Assembly: GCA_003481775.1 (NCBI GenBank)
Contig: QULU01000021.1
Location: 15,848-79,847, forward strand
Length of the DNA stretch: 64,000 nucleotides
Direction: 5' to 3'
Source: Clostridiaceae bacterium OM02-2AC
GTDB lineage: Bacteria > Bacillota_I > Bacilli_A > Erysipelotrichales > Erysipelotrichaceae
A model generated the notes under the pieces. The model worked only from the letters and a program-made list of their open reading frames with translations, was not told where the DNA came from and searched no databases. A program made the position numbers and the translations under genes. Shown one piece after another: positions 61,373 to 64,000 of this stretch (the first letter of the stretch is position 1; each line of letters begins with the position of its first letter).

Positions 61373-62251
61373 CTACACCTTCTCTTTCACATTTTTGCCC
61401 AGCAATCCTGCCGGCTTGATGATCAGAATCAGAATCAAAATAGCATATACAACGGCATCCTTATATAAGGAGCTTCCGTATGCAGTGACAAGCGCCTCAA
61501 CAATACCGATGAAGAAGCCGCCAAACATCGCACCCGGAATAATACCGATTCCACCGAATACCGCAGCGACAAAGGCCTTGATACCGGGAACCATACCCAT
61601 CAGCGGATTGATCGTATTGTAATACATACCAACCAGAACACCGCCGGCACCTGCGAGTGCAGAGCCGATGGCAAAGGTATAGGAAATCGTTGCGTCCACA
61701 TTGATGCCCATCAGCTTCGCCGCATCCGCATCCACGGAAACAGCACGCATGGAACGTCCGATTTTCGTCTTGCGTACGATAAACTGCAATGCGAGCATCA
61801 GAATGATGGTAATCGCCAGAATATAAATCTGCTGCATCTGAATCTGAATGCCGAACACATGGAAGGTTTGATTGCTTAAGACGGACGGATAGGTTTTTAC
61901 CCCCGGCCCCATGACCTTCTGTGTGGAATATTCCAGAAAATAGCTGACACCGATTGCCGTAATCAGCGCCGCAATTCGTGTCGCATGCCGCAAAGGCTTA
62001 TACGCAATGCGTTCAATAACAACACCCAGCACACCACAGACCACCATGGCCAGCAGCAGAGCCGGAAAAAAGCCCAAATGTAGCTGTGCTATGGAGATGA
62101 ATCCCACATAGGCACCAAGCATGTAAATATCACCATGCGCAAAATTGATCAGCTTGATAATCCCATATACCATCGTATATCCCAATGCAATCAGAGCATA
62201 GATACTGCCAATGGAAAGACCGTTTACCAGCTGTTGAAAAAATTCTGTCAT
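61373..62251 (-). CDS. livH: Branched-chain amino acid ABC transporter permease LivH
   Basis: The 292-residue permease begins FFQQLVNGLSIGSIYALIALGYTMVYGIIKLINFAHGDIYMLGAYVG, the LivH opening, and has the coupling motif RSMRAVSVDADAAKLMGINVD. It forms the channel with LivM. A partial terminator hairpin lies between livJ and this gene. Confidence 0.96.
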   Translation of the reverse strand: MTEFFQQLVNGLSIGSIYALIALGYTMVYGIIKLINFAHGDIYMLGAYVGFISIAQLHLGFFPALLLAMVVCGVLGVVIERIAYKPLRHATRIAALITAIGVSYFLEYSTQKVMGPGVKTYPSVLSNQTFHVFGIQIQMQQIYILAITIILMLALQFIVRKTKIGRSMRAVSVDADAAKLMGINVDATISYTFAIGSALAGAGGVLVGMYYNTINPLMGMVPGIKAFVAAVFGGIGIIPGAMFGGFFIGIVEALVTAYGSSLYKDAVVYAILILILIIKPAGLLGKNVKEKV

Positions 62252-62271
62252 AACTTCACCCCTCTATACTG

Positions 62272-62303
62272 GAAAATAGGAGAAAGAATATCTTTCCCCT
62301 ATT
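62272..62303 (-). terminator. Attenuator between livJ and livH
   Basis: AATAGG(G)GAAAG and CTTTC(T)CCTATT form a stem with one mismatch and five-base loop, followed by TTTTCC on the minus strand. A leaky stop here would raise LivJ above the membrane complex, as is common for binding proteins. Confidence 0.75.
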
Positions 62304-62323
62304 CTATACTTCATCGTATTCTA

Positions 62324-63517
62324 CTATTTGTTCGGATCAACTTCTACTGCATTCTTCTGTTCGCCGTCAACCAGCTCTACAACCAGGGCAGCCTTCTTCG
62401 GTGTATGTGTTTCATCAAAGGTAAAGCTTCCGGTTACACCCTTGAAGTCAAGCTCTGCCATCGCCTTCTGTGCAGCTTCAGAGTCTGCTGTTCCTGCCTT
62501 TTCAAAGGACTGAATCAAAACATTTGTAGCATCGTAAGCCAGAGCGGAGAACATGCTTGGATCTTCATTGTATTCTTTCTTGTAGTCCGCAATAAACTGT
62601 GTCAGTGCATCGCTTGCATCTACCGTTGTATACGCAGTTGTAAAGAATACATCGTTCAGGTTTTTGTTCCCTGCCAGCTTCACAAGGTCAGTGGAATCAA
62701 ATCCGTCACCACCGACGATCGGTACATCAATTCCCATTTCACGAGCCTGCTTGATAATCAGACCTACCTCATTATAATATCCAGGGATATAGATCACATC
62801 AAAGTCCATTCCCTTGATTTTTGTCAGCTGTACGTTGAAATCGGTATCCTTTGCCTGATAGTTCAGCTCGGTTACGATTTTTCCGCCTTTTTCCTTGAAT
62901 TTATCCTGGAATGCCTTGGAAAGACCTTTCGCATAATCAGAGCTGGAGTCAGAAATGACAACAGCCTTGGTTTTCTTTAAGGTATCCTTTGCGTACACTG
63001 CCATCGCAGCTCCCTGATAAGGGTCTTCAAAGCAGACGCGGAATACATATGGATATACGCTTTCCTTTGTCTTACCATCCTGCAGTGTTACATTGGTTGC
63101 TGTCGCAGATGGTGATACCACCAGCACCTTATTGTCGGATGCGATTTGATAGGTTGCCGCAGATGCCCCTGAGGTTGCCGGTCCTACAATTCCCTTTACA
63201 CCGTCGGATGTAATCAGCTTGGTAGCCACGTTTGTGGATTCATCCGCCTGAGATTTATTATCTCCTTTAATTGCCTTATAGCTGAACTTGTTGTCCTTGT
63301 TTGCATTTGCCTGTTTGATAGCAAGCATAGAGCCGTTATATTCCGGCGTACCGTAGTTTGCTGTTTCCCCGGACAGCTCATAGTTTAAACCGATTTTGAT
63401 TTCGTTCGTATCTCCATCACCGGAGCCTGCATCACCGCTGTTTCCACAGGCAGTCATCGTTGTCAAAGCCATACAGCTAACTGCAGCCATGGCCATAAAT
63501 TTCTTAAAGTTTCCCAT
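62324..63517 (-). CDS. livJ: Branched-chain amino acid substrate-binding lipoprotein
   Basis: The 397-residue protein has a lipoprotein signal (lipobox MTAC, Cys24), a Gly/Asp-rich linker, and the periplasmic-binding-protein-I pattern: IKIGLNYELSGETANYGTPEYNG, GIVGPATSGASAATYQIA and DYAKGLSKAFQDKFKEKGGKIV. It captures Leu, Ile or Val for the LivHMGF complex. The ribosome site is AGGAGAG. It is the first gene of the operon. Confidence 0.95.
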   Translation of the reverse strand: MGNFKKFMAMAAVSCMALTTMTACGNSGDAGSGDGDTNEIKIGLNYELSGETANYGTPEYNGSMLAIKQANANKDNKFSYKAIKGDNKSQADESTNVATKLITSDGVKGIVGPATSGASAATYQIASDNKVLVVSPSATATNVTLQDGKTKESVYPYVFRVCFEDPYQGAAMAVYAKDTLKKTKAVVISDSSSDYAKGLSKAFQDKFKEKGGKIVTELNYQAKDTDFNVQLTKIKGMDFDVIYIPGYYNEVGLIIKQAREMGIDVPIVGGDGFDSTDLVKLAGNKNLNDVFFTTAYTTVDASDALTQFIADYKKEYNEDPSMFSALAYDATNVLIQSFEKAGTADSEAAQKAMAELDFKGVTGSFTFDETHTPKKAALVVELVDGEQKNAVEVDPNK

Positions 63518-63574
63518 GTTCCTCTCTCCTCTTTTCCTGAAAAATAATCAATTACCGTTAAAATTGATAGTTCT

Positions 63575-63603
63575 ATTATATGCGTTTGCACATTCTTTTT
63601 CAA
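63575..63603 (-). promoter_or_regulatory. liv operon promoter
   Basis: TTGAAA and TATAAT are separated by 17 nt. The spacer contains AAGAATGTG. Confidence 0.88.
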
Positions 63604-63604
63604 G

Positions 63605-63619
63605 TGTTTTCTGCAAATT
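63605..63619 (-). promoter_or_regulatory. CodY-like box upstream of the liv promoter
   Basis: AATTTGCAGAAAACA matches 12 of 15 positions of the CodY consensus AATTTTCWGAAAATT. It ends 2 nt upstream of the -35. CodY represses amino-acid uptake genes when branched-chain amino acids and GTP are plentiful, and liv genes are typical targets. Whether this organism has CodY is not shown here. Confidence 0.5.
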
Positions 63620-63929
63620 TTTCACATATTTTCATGACATTATGTAATTTATTACAATGCAGACCATTTTCATATACGCTTCTCCTGTATTTATGCAGAT
63701 TTTCCGATCACATGGTCTCTTTTTATTGGAATGAATCCATTTCGCATATATACTTTATCCGGTGAGGAACCTATTTAGATTGCTTTGGCACAGATGACAT
63801 CTCCTGAAGAACATCAGTCAGGAAAATGCATATAGGAAAAATATATGAAAAGCTTTATGGTCTTTTGTTTTTATAAAAAGACCATATCACATACAGTCGG
63901 ATATGGCCCATAGAGCATTTCTTTCATAA
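63620..63929. other. Gap between the liv operon and the right-edge gene
   Basis: No gene is visible except the edge CDS. A 10-bp stem ATGGTCTTTT/AAAAGACCAT lies at 63857-63885 (see next feature). Confidence 0.45.
63857..63885. repeat. 10-bp inverted repeat downstream of the right-edge gene
   Basis: ATGGTCTTTT and AAAAGACCAT form a perfect stem with a 9-nt loop. It is about 45 nt past the stop of the edge gene on the minus strand and could be its terminator, although no free T-run follows. Confidence 0.55.
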
Positions 63930-64000
63930 TTAACAGCGATTTTCTGATAACTGCTTCACATATTTATAGAAGGTCGCCTTTTTCAGTGAGGTCCTTCTGC
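63930..64000 (-). CDS. C-terminal end of an unknown gene with HTH-like tail
   Basis: The last 22 codons before a TAA read RRTSLKKATFYKYVKQLSENRC. The segment SLKKATFYKYVKQL resembles the C-terminal helix-turn-helix (recognition helix) of serine recombinases or resolvases, but the piece is too short to be sure. The rest lies outside the window. It could also be unrelated coding sequence or a chance frame. Confidence 0.4.
   Translation of the reverse strand, partial: RRTSLKKATFYKYVKQLSENRC

Overview
The window looks like a low-to-moderate GC Firmicute chromosome. Strong AGGAGG ribosome sites, PRD-type PTS regulators, ECF-sigma-linked ABC exporters, a class D-like sortase and many small ABC-2 exporters suggest a gut Erysipelotrichia or Clostridia relative, perhaps near [Clostridium] innocuum. 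The species is an inference, because no rRNA gene is present. Nearly all genes lie on the minus strand. Only the alpha/beta hydrolase at 9.1 kb and the XRE regulator at 11.9 kb are on the plus strand.

Layout from left to right. 0-2.6 kb: the ribosomal block rplK-rplA and rplJ-rplL, read leftward into the start of a YbxB-like rRNA methyltransferase, with a promoter and an L1-type leader for rplK and a promoter and attenuator leader for rplJ. 2.9-8.7 kb: a three-gene ABC-2 exporter and a single-gene ABC half-transporter whose promoter carries two operator-like dyads. 9-15 kb: alpha/beta hydrolase, MerR regulator, metallophosphatase, XRE regulator and a suppressor-of-fused-like protein. 14.7-15.5 kb: an A+T-rich array of about five 143-146 bp tandem units, each with a perfect dyad, followed by a smaller inverted repeat. 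16-18.3 kb: an HPr-like/HAD/MATE operon; the HPr-like protein has His15 but lacks Ser46. 18.6-25.3 kb: a LevR-type activator and a mannose-family PTS (IIA-IIB-IIC-IID) with a SIS-domain sugar-phosphate enzyme, driven by a near-perfect -24/-12 sigma-54 promoter.

25.5-33.6 kb: a large membrane protein of unknown role, an ECF sigma gene with a membrane protein and three ABC genes, a decayed stretch, and a P-loop kinase. 33.6-39 kb: a PRD activator and an ascorbate-type PTS (IIA, IIB, IIC) with a small TPR-like gene and a class II aldolase. 39.7-43.6 kb: iron alcohol dehydrogenase, lone EIIA, and a MerR/BtrH-like pair. 43.6-46.2 kb: a small ORF and a compact surface-display operon made of a secreted protein with an LEKTG sorting motif, a sortase and a membrane protein. 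46.6-49.6 kb: an M20 amidohydrolase and OppA. 49.8-51.5 kb: a broken AAA-ATPase-like gene, and a Fic gene with five copies of TATTCTCCTA around its promoter. 51.7-54.2 kb: S9 peptidase and a guanylate-kinase paralogue with an altered P-loop. 54.3-63.6 kb: oppBCDF and livJHMGF with a CBS-ACT protein, possibly one read-through unit. The right edge holds the last codons of a gene with a helix-turn-helix-like tail.

The main themes are nutrient uptake (two complete PTS, peptide and branched-chain amino acid ABC importers), small-molecule export and sensing (MerR, XRE, ECF sigma, PRD). The least explained pieces are the 143-bp repeat array, the Fic operator array, the sortase/LEKTG operon, the Ser46-less HPr and the TPR gene inside the ascorbate-type PTS.
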